A DNA stretch of 64,000 bases from Ochrobactrum sp. CGA5 (GCF_006345815.1 NZ_VCIG01000009.1:124001-188000), one strand, 5' to 3'; counted from the first letter of the stretch, positions 27,496 through 37,282 are shown. Made by a program: numbers and translations. Notes: generated from the letters alone by a model not told the origin.

Positions 27496-28970
27496 GCGTT
27501 TGGTCTTTCCATGCTATCGAGAACGGATGCCAGGCGGCTATCCTCATTATAGTAACGGGCGCGCTCCCAGAAAGCGGGTCGTCCGATGCCGGTCGAGCCA
27601 TGGCTGCCGAGAATGCGACCGGAGGCGTCTTCACCCTTGATATCGTAGAGAACGAGATCCTGCGTGGTGATGACATCACCTTCCAGTCCCACCACTTCGG
27701 TGATGTGGGTGATGCGGCGTGTGCCATCGCGAAGGCGTGCGGCCTGAATGATGATATCGACTGAACCGACGATAATCTCGCGCACGGTCTTTTGCGGCAG
27801 CACATAGCCGCCCATGGCGATCATCGCTTCCATACGGTTGAGACATTCACGCGGGCTATTGGCATGGATCGTACCCATCGAACCGTCATGTCCAGTGTTC
27901 ATCGCCTGCAGGAGGTCGAAGACTTCAGGGCCGCGCACTTCGCCAACGATGATGCGTTCGGGACGCATACGCAGGCAGTTCTTAACCAGATCGCGCATGG
28001 TGACCTCGCCTTCCCCTTCCAGATTGGGCGGGCGGGTTTCCAGACGTACCACATGTGGCTGCTGCAATTGCAGTTCGGCCGAGTCTTCGCAGGTGATGAT
28101 GCGTTCGTGTGTATCGATATAGCGTGTCAGGCAATTCAGAAGCGTGGTCTTGCCCGAACCAGTGCCACCCGAAATAATGACATTGCAGCGCACGCGACTG
28201 ATGATCTGCAGCAACTCCGCTCCGGCATTCGATATGGCGCCGAATCGCACCAACTGGTCGAGCGTCAGCTTCTCCTTGCGGAACTTGCGGATGGTAAGGG
28301 TCGGGCCGTCGAGCGACAGCGGCGGTGCAATGACGTTGACGCGCGAACCGTCTGGGAGACGAGCGTCGCAGATCGGGCTCGATTCGTCGACGCGGCGTCC
28401 AACCTGGCTTACGATGCGCTGGCAGATATTGAGAAGTTGCTGGTTATCGCGGAAACGAATGCCGGTTTCCTGCAGCAGGCCGTCCACTTCGATATAGGTC
28501 CGGCGAGAACCGTTGACCATAATGTCGGCAATGTCGTCGCGCGAAAGAAGAGGCTCCAGTGGGCCGTAGCCAAGAACATCGTTGCAAATATCGTCGAGCA
28601 GTTCTTCCTGCTCGGCAATCGACATGACGAAGTTCTTGATGGCAATGATATCATTGACGATGTCGCGGATTTCCTCGCGTGCGGTGTCCGGTGCCATACG
28701 GGAAAGCTGCGACAGGTCGATCGTGTCGATAAGTGCAGAGAAGACCTGCGACTTGGTATCGTAATAGCTCTCGGTTTTCTCGCGCCCCTGTGTGCCGGTT
28801 TGGGTGGCGGATCTTGCCGGAGCGCTCGGCACCGCAGCCTGCATACGGGGCGGTTGCAAGGCTGGCTGGGCCATGGGGGGCGTTACAGCAGGTACGGCAG
28901 GTTTCGACGCGGGCGGTCGTGTCCCGGTTTCTGGTCTGCTTCCCGTATCGTTGCCTCTTCTGCCGAACAT
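27492..28970 (-). CDS. cpaF: Flp pilus assembly ATPase CpaF/TadA
   Basis: This secretion ATPase powers pilin polymerisation. Of 492 residues, the first ~80 are a Pro/Ala-rich tail; then follow the N-terminal helical domain and the GspE-like motor with Walker A ([11 protein letters not shown]), Walker B ([17 protein letters not shown]), the Asp box ([13 protein letters not shown]) and a His box ([14 protein letters not shown]). All catalytic residues are present. It lies between cpaE and tadB, the standard order. Confidence 0.97.
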   Translation of the reverse strand: MFGRRGNDTGSRPETGTRPPASKPAVPAVTPPMAQPALQPPRMQAAVPSAPARSATQTGTQGREKTESYYDTKSQVFSALIDTIDLSQLSRMAPDTAREEIRDIVNDIIAIKNFVMSIAEQEELLDDICNDVLGYGPLEPLLSRDDIADIMVNGSRRTYIEVDGLLQETGIRFRDNQQLLNICQRIVSQVGRRVDESSPICDARLPDGSRVNVIAPPLSLDGPTLTIRKFRKEKLTLDQLVRFGAISNAGAELLQIISRVRCNVIISGGTGSGKTTLLNCLTRYIDTHERIITCEDSAELQLQQPHVVRLETRPPNLEGEGEVTMRDLVKNCLRMRPERIIVGEVRGPEVFDLLQAMNTGHDGSMGTIHANSPRECLNRMEAMIAMGGYVLPQKTVREIIVGSVDIIIQAARLRDGTRRITHITEVVGLEGDVITTQDLVLYDIKGEDASGRILGSHGSTGIGRPAFWERARYYNEDSRLASVLDSMERPNA

Positions 28971-28982
28971 GATTTCCTGCCG

Positions 28983-30269
28983 TTACTTGGTCTTGCGTGC
29001 AAACTTGCCGAGAAGGCCGGATATTCCGCTCTTCTTGCGTGGTTGCACATCGGCCCTGCCGGTCACGATATGCGCAATATGGCTGATGGTCTCGGCAGCA
29101 GGGCTTTCCGGGTTGGTCTCTGCGACCATCCGGCCATTATTCGCTGCATTGCCGAAAAGTTGCGGATCGAAGTCGATGGTGGCGATAGGATCGATGCCGA
29201 GCGGCTCCGTAAAGTCGGCGAGCGCGATTTCCGGCCGTTTGGGAATGCCCATCTGGTTCAGGATGAGGTGCGGCTTCACATCGTTCGGGCGCAATTGCGC
29301 CAGCGTGTCCAGGAGGTTTTTCGCATTGCGGAGATTGGCAAGATCAGGTGCTGCAACGATTACCACCTCATCAGCGCGCATCAGCGTGGTCCGCGTCCAT
29401 CCGTTCCAGCCATGCGCCACATCCAGCACGACCAGCGGAGAATTGCGCTGGGCAACATCAATCAGTTCTGCAAAGGCTTCCTCGCCGAAATCAAAAGTCC
29501 GCTCCAGGCTGGAAGGTGCCGCAAGGATCGAAAGATGATCGCCATATTGTACAAGCAGCCGGTCAAGATAAACCTCGTCGATGCGCTCCGGCGAGAAGAC
29601 GGCGTCGGCGATACCAAGCGTCGGGTCCTGATCGAAATTGATATTCGCCGTACCGAAAGGCAGATCCATGTCTGCCAGCACCACATCGTGCCGGAACAGC
29701 TCGGAAATCGACCAGGCGACATTGTGCGCGACGGTCGAAGCGCCGACACCGCCTTTCGCACCGATGAAGGCGATGGAACGGCCCAGCGGTTCTGCATCGG
29801 GATTGAGAAAGATAGAGGAGACGATGGCCAGAATGTCGGCCAGCGAGACAGGTGCCACGATATATTCCGAAACGCCGCGGCGCAGCAATTCGCGATAAAG
29901 CCAGACCTCATTGGAATGACCGATCACCATAACCTTTGAGCCGGGATCGCATACCTCAGAGAGCTGCTGCAGTTCCTCAAGCAGCACATTGGGTTCGGAA
30001 GCTGACTCGACAATAATCAGGTTCGGCGTAGAGGCGGTCTGATAGAACTCGATTGCCGACGCGATGCCCCCCATCATGACCTTCAGATGGGTTTTGGCCA
30101 TCCGCCGGTCGCCACCTGCGCGCTCGATCGGAATGGCGACGCTTTCGTTCACACAGAAGGCCTGAATAGAAATGCGTGGAATGGGGCGCACATTTTCAAG
30201 CATGATCGGCGCGCGGCCCGTCTCGACGCCCTGTTCTTCTTGGGCCGGTTCGAACGCGAAGTTGCTCAT
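28983..30269 (-). CDS. cpaE: Flp pilus localisation protein CpaE/TadZ
   Basis: TadZ/CpaE places the pilus at the cell pole. The 428-residue protein has an N-terminal receiver-like domain (LIIVESASEPNVLLEELQQLSEVCD; VMVIGHSNEVWLYRELLRRGVSEYI) followed by a ParA/MinD-like ATPase with a deviant Walker A (KGGVGAST) and VVLDVAHGWN. The C-terminus is basic (RKKSGISGLLGKFARKTK). It starts 9 bases downstream of cpaD. Confidence 0.95.
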   Translation of the reverse strand: MSNFAFEPAQEEQGVETGRAPIMLENVRPIPRISIQAFCVNESVAIPIERAGGDRRMAKTHLKVMMGGIASAIEFYQTASTPNLIIVESASEPNVLLEELQQLSEVCDPGSKVMVIGHSNEVWLYRELLRRGVSEYIVAPVSLADILAIVSSIFLNPDAEPLGRSIAFIGAKGGVGASTVAHNVAWSISELFRHDVVLADMDLPFGTANINFDQDPTLGIADAVFSPERIDEVYLDRLLVQYGDHLSILAAPSSLERTFDFGEEAFAELIDVAQRNSPLVVLDVAHGWNGWTRTTLMRADEVVIVAAPDLANLRNAKNLLDTLAQLRPNDVKPHLILNQMGIPKRPEIALADFTEPLGIDPIATIDFDPQLFGNAANNGRMVAETNPESPAAETISHIAHIVTGRADVQPRKKSGISGLLGKFARKTK

Positions 30270-30278
30270 GGCGCCCTC

Positions 30279-30998
30279 TTAATACTCGGCCTGCTGGCTG
30301 CGGGTTTCCTGCCAGTTGTCCGTTTGTGCAGGTGACATTTTCACGTAGCCCTGATTACCGTTGAGACGTTGGGTCGTACGGTCCGAATCGATTGGCGCCA
30401 TGACGCGCGGTCCCAGAAGGTCGGCCGGATTGGCGACCTGAGCGGCAAGATTGTTCTGCGACGCGCAGCCAAAATTGGTGTAGTGCTTGTTTTCAGGCGT
30501 GCTGGCGAGATCGTCCGGCCAGCGACCGCACGGTGTCGTGCCAGCCGTCATCGCATAGTAGCTGATACGGATGGGGGCCGCTGCTTCCGGGTTGTCAACG
30601 GGATAGTTTTCGATGGCGATATTGTTCGCCTTGACGCCGCTGCGCCGTAGTGTGGCCGACACCTCTGTGCTCAGCCGATAGGCTGCGGCCTGATTGGATG
30701 CACCGGACGGCACAAGAACATAGATCATGCCTGAGCCGCTGCGCCGATAATTGGCGATCGCACCCTGAACGATGCCGCGTTGCATAGGGTTCAGCTTCTG
30801 GTCTGCTTGTGCAACCGGAATGTCGGTGACCTGCTCCCGCTCGGCAATCGTAATCGGGTGGTTTGTGCGGTAATCATCTGGCAGGGCCCCCACGGTGACG
30901 TGCTGGCGATTTGCGCAACCTGCGAGGAGAACCAGCGACAAGGCGACAAGCGTTGGGCGAACCGATATAATGCAAAAACCTCTGACTGAATATGTCAT
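30279..30998 (-). CDS. cpaD: Pilus assembly lipoprotein CpaD
   Basis: CpaD is an outer-membrane-associated component of the Flp pilus secretin complex. It is 239 residues from the ATG at 30998 and has a signal peptide with a lipobox (SLVLLAGC). The open frame runs upstream into cpaC and would give 66 residues without a signal; I reject that extension. Conserved CpaD blocks include PTLIVL-like YVLVPSGASNQAA and CGRWPDDLASTPENKHYTNFGC near the C-terminus, with two cysteines. Confidence 0.92.
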   Translation of the reverse strand: MTYSVRGFCIISVRPTLVALSLVLLAGCANRQHVTVGALPDDYRTNHPITIAEREQVTDIPVAQADQKLNPMQRGIVQGAIANYRRSGSGMIYVLVPSGASNQAAAYRLSTEVSATLRRSGVKANNIAIENYPVDNPEAAAPIRISYYAMTAGTTPCGRWPDDLASTPENKHYTNFGCASQNNLAAQVANPADLLGPRVMAPIDSDRTTQRLNGNQGYVKMSPAQTDNWQETRSQQAEY

Positions 30999-31011
30999 GA
31001 TCTGTCCCCGC

Positions 31012-32535
31012 TCACTTATAGATATAACCGACGACGCCGTTGTAGCGACCGGGTGGCAATTTGGTTTCCATCGTGCCGTAAACTCGATTGACCTTGCCAA
31101 GGATATATCCCGCGCCATCGCTGGCCGGGTTGAGATTGTCATCAGGCCGCGCAAGCTGCTGGCGGGCAACAGGGCGCGCCAGATAAGGTGTGACAATCAC
31201 CACCAATTCGGATTCGTTGCGGATGAAATCCTTGCTGCGGAACAGCGCGCCAAGGACTGGAATTTTGGTGAGGCCCGGAAAGCCTGAAACCGACTGGCGC
31301 ACTTCGTCGCGGATCAGGCCGCCGATCATCATGGAGCCGCCGGATGGAAGCTCAACCGTCGTGTCGGCGACGCGCTTGCGCAACGACAGAACGCTCGCGC
31401 CCACGCCCTCCATCTTGTTGGTGGTGCCTGCACCTTCGGTCGTCGGTTCCGAGACGGAGGTTCTAATTTTCAGGCTGATGCGTCCCGGCCCCAGCACGGT
31501 CGGCATGAATTCGAGGCCTATACCGTAGTTGATCTTGGCCAATTGATTGGTGCGTTTTCCGTCATCGTCATAGGTGACGCTGTTGATGACGTTATATTCG
31601 CCGCCGACATTGAAAGCTGCTTTTTCGCCGGAGATTGCCGTCAGCGTCGGCTCGGCGAGCGTCTTCATCACGCCTGCCGATTCCATCGCCCGCAGATAGG
31701 CGGAAAAATTGCTCGTCGCGAGGCCGAATCCGGTATCGGACAGGTTGTTGCCGATGGCTCCGGCAATACTCTCGGAAATTCCCCCATAGGAAATACCGTT
31801 CGAAACGCCTCCGCCGCTCATATTAACGCCAAGCTGCTTCATGACGGAGCGGCTGACCTCGGCGACGGTGACTTTCAGCGTCACCTGATCCTCACCGACT
31901 ATAGTTAGCATATTGACGATGGCACTTTGACGGCGTCCCCAATCAGGGTTGTTGATGGCTACGCCGCCGCCATCCGTTGGCGCGGATGCAGTCGTGGTGA
32001 ACTGGCCGGTTGTTGCTTCGCCACCGGTCACGAAAAGGCCCGCAAGCTTTGCGGCCTGCGCCGAATCCTGCGGGGTCTGCACCGTCCCGGTCAACACCAC
32101 ATTGTCATTAATGAGCTCTACGCGAATGTCTGAACCGGGAATGAGACGCTTGAGCTGTGCAGAAAGCCCGCTCACATCGCGCTCGATTTCGACATCAATG
32201 GACGCGACCTGCTCACCATTGGGACCGAAAACAAAAATATTGGTCTGTCCGACCTGCTTGCCGAAAAGATAGATGCGCCGCGATGTTCGCGTCACTGCAT
32301 CAGCGATTGTCGGGTTCGAGACGAGAACATCATAGGCGTCTTGCGGAAGATCGAGAACAACAGACTTGTTGAGGCCAAGCTTGATCGTCTGCGAACGCTG
32401 TTGCTTGCCGACCTTGACAATACCAGCCGAGGCCCAAGCGGACATATCGATGAACGGCAATGAAAAGGTTGCGAGGGCGCTGGCCACAAGCGCGATCTTT
32501 GCGGAATACGGGCGCACGCGTTTTGTCTTTCTCAT
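31012..32535 (-). CDS. cpaC: Flp pilus secretin CpaC/RcpA
   Basis: This outer-membrane secretin forms the pilus exit channel. The 507 residues comprise a signal peptide (~1-35), an N-terminal pilus/secretin domain (QTIKLGLNKSVVLDL; NPTIADAV), a BON-like segment (IRVELINDNVVLTGTVQTP) and the secretin barrel domain with VVSEP-type repeats ending in SELVVIVTPYLARPV. It starts 4 bases into the stop of cpaB (overlap) and precedes cpaD. Confidence 0.95.
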   Translation of the reverse strand: MRKTKRVRPYSAKIALVASALATFSLPFIDMSAWASAGIVKVGKQQRSQTIKLGLNKSVVLDLPQDAYDVLVSNPTIADAVTRTSRRIYLFGKQVGQTNIFVFGPNGEQVASIDVEIERDVSGLSAQLKRLIPGSDIRVELINDNVVLTGTVQTPQDSAQAAKLAGLFVTGGEATTGQFTTTASAPTDGGGVAINNPDWGRRQSAIVNMLTIVGEDQVTLKVTVAEVSRSVMKQLGVNMSGGGVSNGISYGGISESIAGAIGNNLSDTGFGLATSNFSAYLRAMESAGVMKTLAEPTLTAISGEKAAFNVGGEYNVINSVTYDDDGKRTNQLAKINYGIGLEFMPTVLGPGRISLKIRTSVSEPTTEGAGTTNKMEGVGASVLSLRKRVADTTVELPSGGSMMIGGLIRDEVRQSVSGFPGLTKIPVLGALFRSKDFIRNESELVVIVTPYLARPVARQQLARPDDNLNPASDGAGYILGKVNRVYGTMETKLPPGRYNGVVGYIYK

Positions 32536-33347
32536 GAGCGCGGTCCTACTTCTGTAACGCTGCCGGACTTGATGACCTTGACCGTCCCGCTCCGGGTCGG
32601 CGAGGAAACCAGATAGTCAGCTTGCTTGATATCCTTGTCCTCGACATCCTGTGTCGAGCGAAGCGCCAGCGTCAGGCGGTCCGCCATCTGCTGGGCGACG
32701 GTGATGATTTCGGCCTGTTCCGGCGTTACTTCGAGCGTAGCCGTTTGACCAACCATGACCTTGCGGCCCTGCTCATCTTCCTGAATAGCCTGGTCTATGG
32801 CTAGAACGCGCACATTCTGCAGTACGGTTTCCGTAGTGAATGGCGCCAGCGATTTATCCCCATTGTCCGGCTTGCGGCGGGTCATGATGACATCGACGAA
32901 ATCATTGGGAAGAATGAAACCACCTGCCGAGCTTTCGGCATTGATCTGCGTCGCGACAGCGCGCATACCGGGAGGCAGGATCGACGACATGAAGCTCTGT
33001 CCCGGACCGATCAGCTTAGTCTTGCGGATCGGCTCGCCCGTGAAGAACTGCAAGCGAACGGTCGCGCCGCTCAATTGATTGATTGCATCGGGTTCGCTCG
33101 CGCGGGTGATATAGCCTTCGCTGATTGCTTCCGCAGGCCAGGGCTGCCAGCGCATCTGCGATGTCAGTTCTGCGCCGACGCCCAGATTTTCGGTTGCAAC
33201 CAGCACATCTTCCAGTTTCATCTGTGGCGCTTCAGGCGCTACAATGACAGGAGCAGGCGGAGGCGCGGAGAGGTTCATCGCAATATAGCCAGCACCGCCT
33301 GCCGCAAGAACGGCCACCCCTAAAATGAGCAGTCGAGCTGATTTCAT
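32532..33347 (-). CDS. cpaB: Flp pilus assembly protein CpaB/RcpC
   Basis: CpaB contains a SAF domain thought to act at the secretin and peptidoglycan. From the ATG at 33347 (preceded by GGGG) it has 271 residues with an N-terminal membrane segment (ARLLILGVAVLAAGGAGYIAM), the SAF block (LEDVLVATENLGVGAELTSQMRWQPWP) and the RcpC region (VDVIMTRRKP...TETVLQNVRVLAIDQ). An ATG 24 bases upstream is possible. Its last codons overlap cpaC. Confidence 0.93.
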   Translation of the reverse strand: MKSARLLILGVAVLAAGGAGYIAMNLSAPPPAPVIVAPEAPQMKLEDVLVATENLGVGAELTSQMRWQPWPAEAISEGYITRASEPDAINQLSGATVRLQFFTGEPIRKTKLIGPGQSFMSSILPPGMRAVATQINAESSAGGFILPNDFVDVIMTRRKPDNGDKSLAPFTTETVLQNVRVLAIDQAIQEDEQGRKVMVGQTATLEVTPEQAEIITVAQQMADRLTLALRSTQDVEDKDIKQADYLVSSPTRSGTVKVIKSGSVTEVGPRS

Positions 33348-33483
33348 GATATGCCCCGCGCAAATCCCCACGCCTTGATGACGTGTTCCAAAATTGCACT
33401 GGCAATCGTGTAATTATGGTTAATATAATCTTATTAGAATAAAGAAAGATTGGGAATACATGCGGGCGTTGCGCATAAAGCGC

Positions 33484-34035
33484 TTAAAAAACTCCCGTCA
33501 TATAAGCTTTTATCGTTTCCCCGATTGGCGACACTGGAAATGCCCAGAGACCGGCGGCGCCGAGAGCGATACCGTAGGGAATGCCTGCATCCTTCCGGGC
33601 AAGCATTCCCATGAAGGCATAGCGATCCGCCAGAAGCGGGCGTGGGATCGTCCTGTAGAGAAGAAGCGCGAGCGTCAGCACGCCACCCAAGATCGAAACC
33701 ATCACAAGATAATCCAGCAGGCTGATATTGGGACCGAACCACAGGGCCGACGCAGCAATGAGCTTGGCATCGCCGCCACCCATGGCGCGAAGGCAGAAGA
33801 GCGAAAAGGTGACGATGAGCGCAAGACCGCCAACCGCCAGATGCCAGCCATAGTCAGAAAGGGAGATGCCGCAGAGCGGTGCAAGCAGGACGAAGCCGAA
33901 GGTCAGGCCGATGGAAACACGGTTGCGGATGGTCATCGACATCAGGTCAGTCACCATGGCCGTCACCATTGCTACAGCGAAGATCGCTGTCATGGCTGCT
34001 GCTATCATTGCCAAGGCCCCCGCGTCGCCTGTCAT
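33484..34035 (-). CDS. cpaA: Prepilin peptidase CpaA/TadV (A24)
   Basis: CpaA is an inner-membrane aspartyl protease that removes the leader from Flp pilin and TadE-like proteins. The two catalytic aspartates are in MVTDLMSMTIRN and GGGDAKL (the GxGD-type motif). About six hydrophobic helices are evident. The open frame extends upstream to 34137 into the pilin terminus; I chose the ATG at 34035 (MTGDAGALAM), which leaves 43 bases after the pilin stop. A start at the later MIAAAM is also possible. Confidence 0.9.
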   Translation of the reverse strand: MTGDAGALAMIAAAMTAIFAVAMVTAMVTDLMSMTIRNRVSIGLTFGFVLLAPLCGISLSDYGWHLAVGGLALIVTFSLFCLRAMGGGDAKLIAASALWFGPNISLLDYLVMVSILGGVLTLALLLYRTIPRPLLADRYAFMGMLARKDAGIPYGIALGAAGLWAFPVSPIGETIKAYMTGVF

Positions 34036-34078
34036 CCCATCATTTGGCCACCGTTTGCACAGAACAGCATTCTGTCGA

Positions 34079-34258
34079 TTAGCGGTTGATCGCTTGTTCG
34101 AACTGTGTGGCTGTGTCGTTGAATTTTTCGCCGACATTTCCGGCCACGAGCGCGACGCCGCTGATGATCATTATCGAGACGAGCGTGCCGATGAGCGCAT
34201 ATTCGATTGCTGTCGAGCCGGCCCTGTTCTTCATGAAACGCGTCATCAATGTCGGCAT
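34079..34258 (-). CDS. flp: Flp/Tad-type pilin
   Basis: This is a 59-residue major pilin of the Tad system. A short basic leader ends with glycine at the processing site: G followed by STAIEYALIG, with Glu at +5 and Tyr at +6, then a hydrophobic helix (TLVSIMIISGVALVAG). GAGGAG lies 6 bases before the ATG at 34258; an in-frame GTG at 34261 is an alternative. It heads the cpaA-B-C-D-E-F-tadB-C operon. This is the only pilin gene in the window. Confidence 0.95.
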   Translation of the reverse strand: MPTLMTRFMKNRAGSTAIEYALIGTLVSIMIISGVALVAGNVGEKFNDTATQFEQAINR

Positions 34259-34549
34259 CACATGCTCCTCGTAGTTCCGGTCGCGCTGTTTTCGGAAAGC
34301 GCTTCAAGTTCGGATGCGATCAAGCATAGGAGAGAGGAATTGTGACCCTCTTAACAATCAGGGTTAATGAAGTGTTTCGGCGCTGTGCAGGGCCTGCAAT
34401 CGCGCCATTGGTTAATCTTTGGCGAATTACAGGCTTTGTCTGCACCGAAGGGCTAGCGACTTAATTCTTCCTTCACCAATCCTGTTCATTCTTTGCTCAT
34501 TATATTGATTGGGTCTCATTCGCTTGGCCCATACAGCGGGGAATGTCGC
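34259..34549. promoter_or_regulatory. Divergent promoter region of the pilus locus
   Basis: This 291-base stretch lies between the pilin operon (minus) and the orphan secretin-N gene (plus), so both promoters must be here. No strong -35/-10 pair or operator palindrome stands out; AT content rises near 34335-34380 and 34480-34510. Confidence 0.5.
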
Positions 34550-34972
34550 GTGGCGCGTCGTGTGTTTTCTTTGGATGGCTTCGGCATGGTGGTGTCCGCC
34601 GTGAGCGTTGTGTTCATGGCAGTTTTTGCCGCCGCGCCGGCGTCTGCGGAAGACCATATTACCCTTGAAACAAGTCAGGCACGCATTTTGCGGCTGGCGC
34701 GTCCAGCCGACAGTGTCGTGATCGGAAATCCGTCGATTGCCGATGCGGTCGTTCAGGATGCGCAGACTATCGTTCTGACCGGCAAGGATTTCGGCGTCAC
34801 CAATATTGTCGTTATGGACAAGCAGGGCGAACCGATTCTCGACCGCGAACTGGTTGTCTCCCGCAATACACGCGGAACAACGCGGATTTATCGCCAGGCC
34901 GAAGTGCAAACACTTTCCTGCACGCCCTATTGTGAGAAAGCCTCGACGAAGAACGGCTTTGACGACAAATAG
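34550..34972 (+). CDS. Orphan pilus/secretin N-terminal domain protein
   Basis: The protein (140 aa from a GTG at 34550; an ATG at 34586 is an alternative) is exported, with a hydrophobic signal (MVVSAVSVVFMAVFAAAPASA). The rest is one domain homologous to the N-terminus of CpaC: NPSIADAV and GKDFGVTNIVVMDKQGE match NPTIADAV and GKQVGQTNIFVFGPNGE. The secretin barrel is absent. It ends with a two-cysteine motif (CTPYC). It faces the pilin gene across a divergent promoter region and lies upstream of two TadE-like genes, so a role in the pilus complex is likely but untested. Confidence 0.82.
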   Translation: MARRVFSLDGFGMVVSAVSVVFMAVFAAAPASAEDHITLETSQARILRLARPADSVVIGNPSIADAVVQDAQTIVLTGKDFGVTNIVVMDKQGEPILDRELVVSRNTRGTTRIYRQAEVQTLSCTPYCEKASTKNGFDDK

Positions 34973-35071
34973 CTATAATCGTGCATGAGCAATTACTTCC
35001 GTTAATACTCTTTCAGGTTGTCCTGTTGTAACGATACGCCCCATCGCATCAAGGCAGAATTGGGTGGGGTA

Positions 35072-35635
35072 ATGGCTTTCGGGATTTTCGCGCGTCACCT
35101 TGCGCGTGTAGGCGTAAGTTTGCGCCGTTTCGTCCGTGCGCAAGATGGTGTGACGGCAGTGGAATTTGCGCTGCTCATCGTTCCATTCCTGCTTATTGTC
35201 TTTGCAACGATAGAGATCGGCGTGAGTTTTGCTGCGCGTCAAGTCATATCCAACGCGACGGAGACTGTGGCGCGCAGATTGCAGACTGGCCAGATCAGGG
35301 GAACCGCGATAAGCGAAGAGACACTGCGCAACGAACTCTGCCAACAGATGCAATTCATGGTCGCTGCGGACTGTCCCAATCTGTCGTTCAACCTTGGAAC
35401 ATATGAAGGTTTTGCCAGGGTTCCGACTGATAAGATACTCGACGATAAAGGCAAGCTCACACAGACAGGTATTATCGGAGCAAGCGGTACCTCGACGATC
35501 AACCAGCTTAATGTGGTGTATGCCTGGCCGGTGCTGACGAACATTCTCTATATGGTGCAAAGTCCATATTCAGCAGGCGGCACGATGCCGCTTTTTGCAA
35601 CGCTCACCTGGCAGAACGAACCCTTCCCGAACTAG
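35072..35635 (+). CDS. TadE-like minor pilin (pseudopilin) 1
   Basis: This is a 187-residue TadE/G-like protein. It has a short basic N-terminus, then a type IV-like cleavage site (DG followed by VTAVEFALLIVPFLLIVF, Glu at +5) and a single transmembrane helix, with the remainder outside. The ATG at 35072 follows GGGTGGGG; the open frame starts at 35018 but the added residues carry no feature. CpaA is expected to process it. TadE and TadF are pseudopilins needed for pilus formation. Confidence 0.85.
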   Translation: MAFGIFARHLARVGVSLRRFVRAQDGVTAVEFALLIVPFLLIVFATIEIGVSFAARQVISNATETVARRLQTGQIRGTAISEETLRNELCQQMQFMVAADCPNLSFNLGTYEGFARVPTDKILDDKGKLTQTGIIGASGTSTINQLNVVYAWPVLTNILYMVQSPYSAGGTMPLFATLTWQNEPFPN

Positions 35636-35692
35636 AGCAACCGACGCGCACCGAAAAGCGTTTCAGACATTCGGAATGCGCTTTAGAGCGAT
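35633..35692 (+). repeat. Dispersed Rhizobiales-type stem-loop repeat, copy E
   Basis: CCGAAAAGCGTTTCAGACATTCGG, with flanks CGACGCGCA and ATGCGCTTTAGAGC, is a degenerate copy of the core at 3413. It fills the gap between the two TadE-like genes. Confidence 0.65.
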
Positions 35693-35700
35693 CAACTGTC

Positions 35701-36249
35701 ATGCGTAATTATCTTCGGAATTTTCTGAGTGACCGGCGCGGATTGGGAGCGGTCGAGTTCGCCCTGATCGCGCCTCTCCTGCTTCTCATTTACCTCGGCT
35801 CCGCCGATCTTGCCGACGGGATGGATACCAACAAGAAAGTGTCGCGGTCGGCAAGCAGCCTCGCCGATCTGGTTGCCCGCCAATTGTCGGTTACGAAAAA
35901 TGATCTGGACGATATGTTCAATATCGGTCGCACATTGCTTCTGCCTTATGGCCGGAGCAGCCCGAAGATAAGGATCACCGCCATCAGGATCGACGGAACG
36001 AAAAGGGCCAACAACCTGGAACCGAAGGTGGACTGGTCCTATGCCAGTATCGCCAATTTTGCGGCACTGAAAGGTACTGTGGGTAACCTTCCGACAAGCC
36101 TAGTGGACGAAGGGGCGTATTTCATCAGGGTCGACGTCGAACTCGACTACAAGCCGCTCAATGCGTGGATTTCCAACAGCATTCCGATGAGCGAGACCTA
36201 TTATCTGGCACCCCGCTATACCAATACGATTCCCTGCACCAATTGCTGA
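35701..36249 (+). CDS. TadE-like minor pilin (pseudopilin) 2
   Basis: This 182-residue pseudopilin has a putative cleavage site RG followed by LGAVEFALIAPLLLLIYLG, with Glu at +5 and a hydrophobic helix, and an extracellular region ending with a CTNC pair. Its length fits TadF rather than TadG, since there is no von Willebrand domain. Together with its neighbour it completes the third block of pilus genes. A full-length TadG is not in this window. Confidence 0.85.
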   Translation: MRNYLRNFLSDRRGLGAVEFALIAPLLLLIYLGSADLADGMDTNKKVSRSASSLADLVARQLSVTKNDLDDMFNIGRTLLLPYGRSSPKIRITAIRIDGTKRANNLEPKVDWSYASIANFAALKGTVGNLPTSLVDEGAYFIRVDVELDYKPLNAWISNSIPMSETYYLAPRYTNTIPCTNC

Positions 36250-36325
36250 GCTCTTGGCATCGCGGGCAAAACTGAACATATAAGGACAAAGCCAATTGAT
36301 GGCTCTTGTTCAGGATCAATGTTCA

Positions 36326-37207
36326 ATGCCCGAATTGCCAGAGGTCGAGACGGTACGCCGTGGTCTGCAGCCAGTCATGGAGGGCGCGACCGTCAGCCAA
36401 GTCGAACAACGGCGCCCGGACCTGCGCTTTCCCTTCCCCGACCGCTTTGTCGAACGTCTTTCCGGTCGGCGCATTTCAGCGCTTGGACGTCGCGCAAAAT
36501 ATCTCACGATCCATCTCGACGACGGACTTTCCCTCATCAGCCATCTGGGCATGTCAGGTTCGTTTCGCATCGAAACCGATGATGGTAACGGCACGCCGGG
36601 CGAATTCCATCATGAGCGTTCCAAGCTGAGCACGCATGATCATGTCGTGTTTCACCTCTTGCGTGCCGATGGTGCTCCTGCCCGCATTGTTTACAACGAT
36701 CCGCGCCGCTTCGGCTTCATGCTCTTTGCGGAAGAAGGCACACTTGAAAGTCATCCGCTGCTGGCAAGCCTTGGCATAGAGCCAACAGGCAATCTGCTCT
36801 CTGGTGCCGTTCTGGCCGAGCTCTTCAAGGGACGTCGAACACCACTCAAAGCGGCCCTGCTTGATCAGCGACTGATAGCCGGTCTCGGTAATATCTATGT
36901 CTGCGAGGCTCTCTGGCGCAGCCACCTGTCGCCCATGCGCGCCGCCGGGTCCATTGCACAGGACACCGTAATCATGGAGCAATTGGCTGCCGATATTCGT
37001 ACGGTGATTGCGGAAGCCATTGCCGCAGGCGGCTCAACCCTGAAAGACTATATTCAGGCAGACGGCGCACTCGGCTATTTCCAGCACTCTTTCTCCGTCT
37101 ACGGGCGTGAGGGCGAGCCATGCAAAAGTCCAGACTGCAACGGTGTTGTTGAACGGGCGGTACAGTCGGGACGTTCGACTTTTTTCTGTGCCTCTTGCCA
37201 GCAATGA
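36326..37207 (+). CDS. mutM: Formamidopyrimidine-DNA glycosylase
   Basis: MutM/Fpg removes oxidised purines such as 8-oxoguanine and nicks the abasic site. The start is fixed by the catalytic proline: the true ATG is at 36326 so that the mature enzyme begins [13 protein letters not shown]. The open frame begins 30 bases earlier but would hide that proline. The 293-residue protein keeps the C-terminal zinc finger (CKSPDCNGV...FFCASC). It is followed 75 bases later by the enoyl-CoA hydratase. Confidence 0.96.
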   Translation: MPELPEVETVRRGLQPVMEGATVSQVEQRRPDLRFPFPDRFVERLSGRRISALGRRAKYLTIHLDDGLSLISHLGMSGSFRIETDDGNGTPGEFHHERSKLSTHDHVVFHLLRADGAPARIVYNDPRRFGFMLFAEEGTLESHPLLASLGIEPTGNLLSGAVLAELFKGRRTPLKAALLDQRLIAGLGNIYVCEALWRSHLSPMRAAGSIAQDTVIMEQLAADIRTVIAEAIAAGGSTLKDYIQADGALGYFQHSFSVYGREGEPCKSPDCNGVVERAVQSGRSTFFCASCQQ

Positions 37208-37282
37208 GGCCTTGAAAAAGAAGCTCCGCCGGTCCACTTTGCCCGCCAACCAGCAAGTGGTCTGAAGGAGGAGTTCGAATCC

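Noticed and set aside
27792-29939. Open frame of 715 codons on the plus strand
   Set aside because: It lies entirely opposite cpaF and cpaE, which have full motifs and normal lengths. Long antisense frames arise from GC-rich codon bias. No domain is visible.
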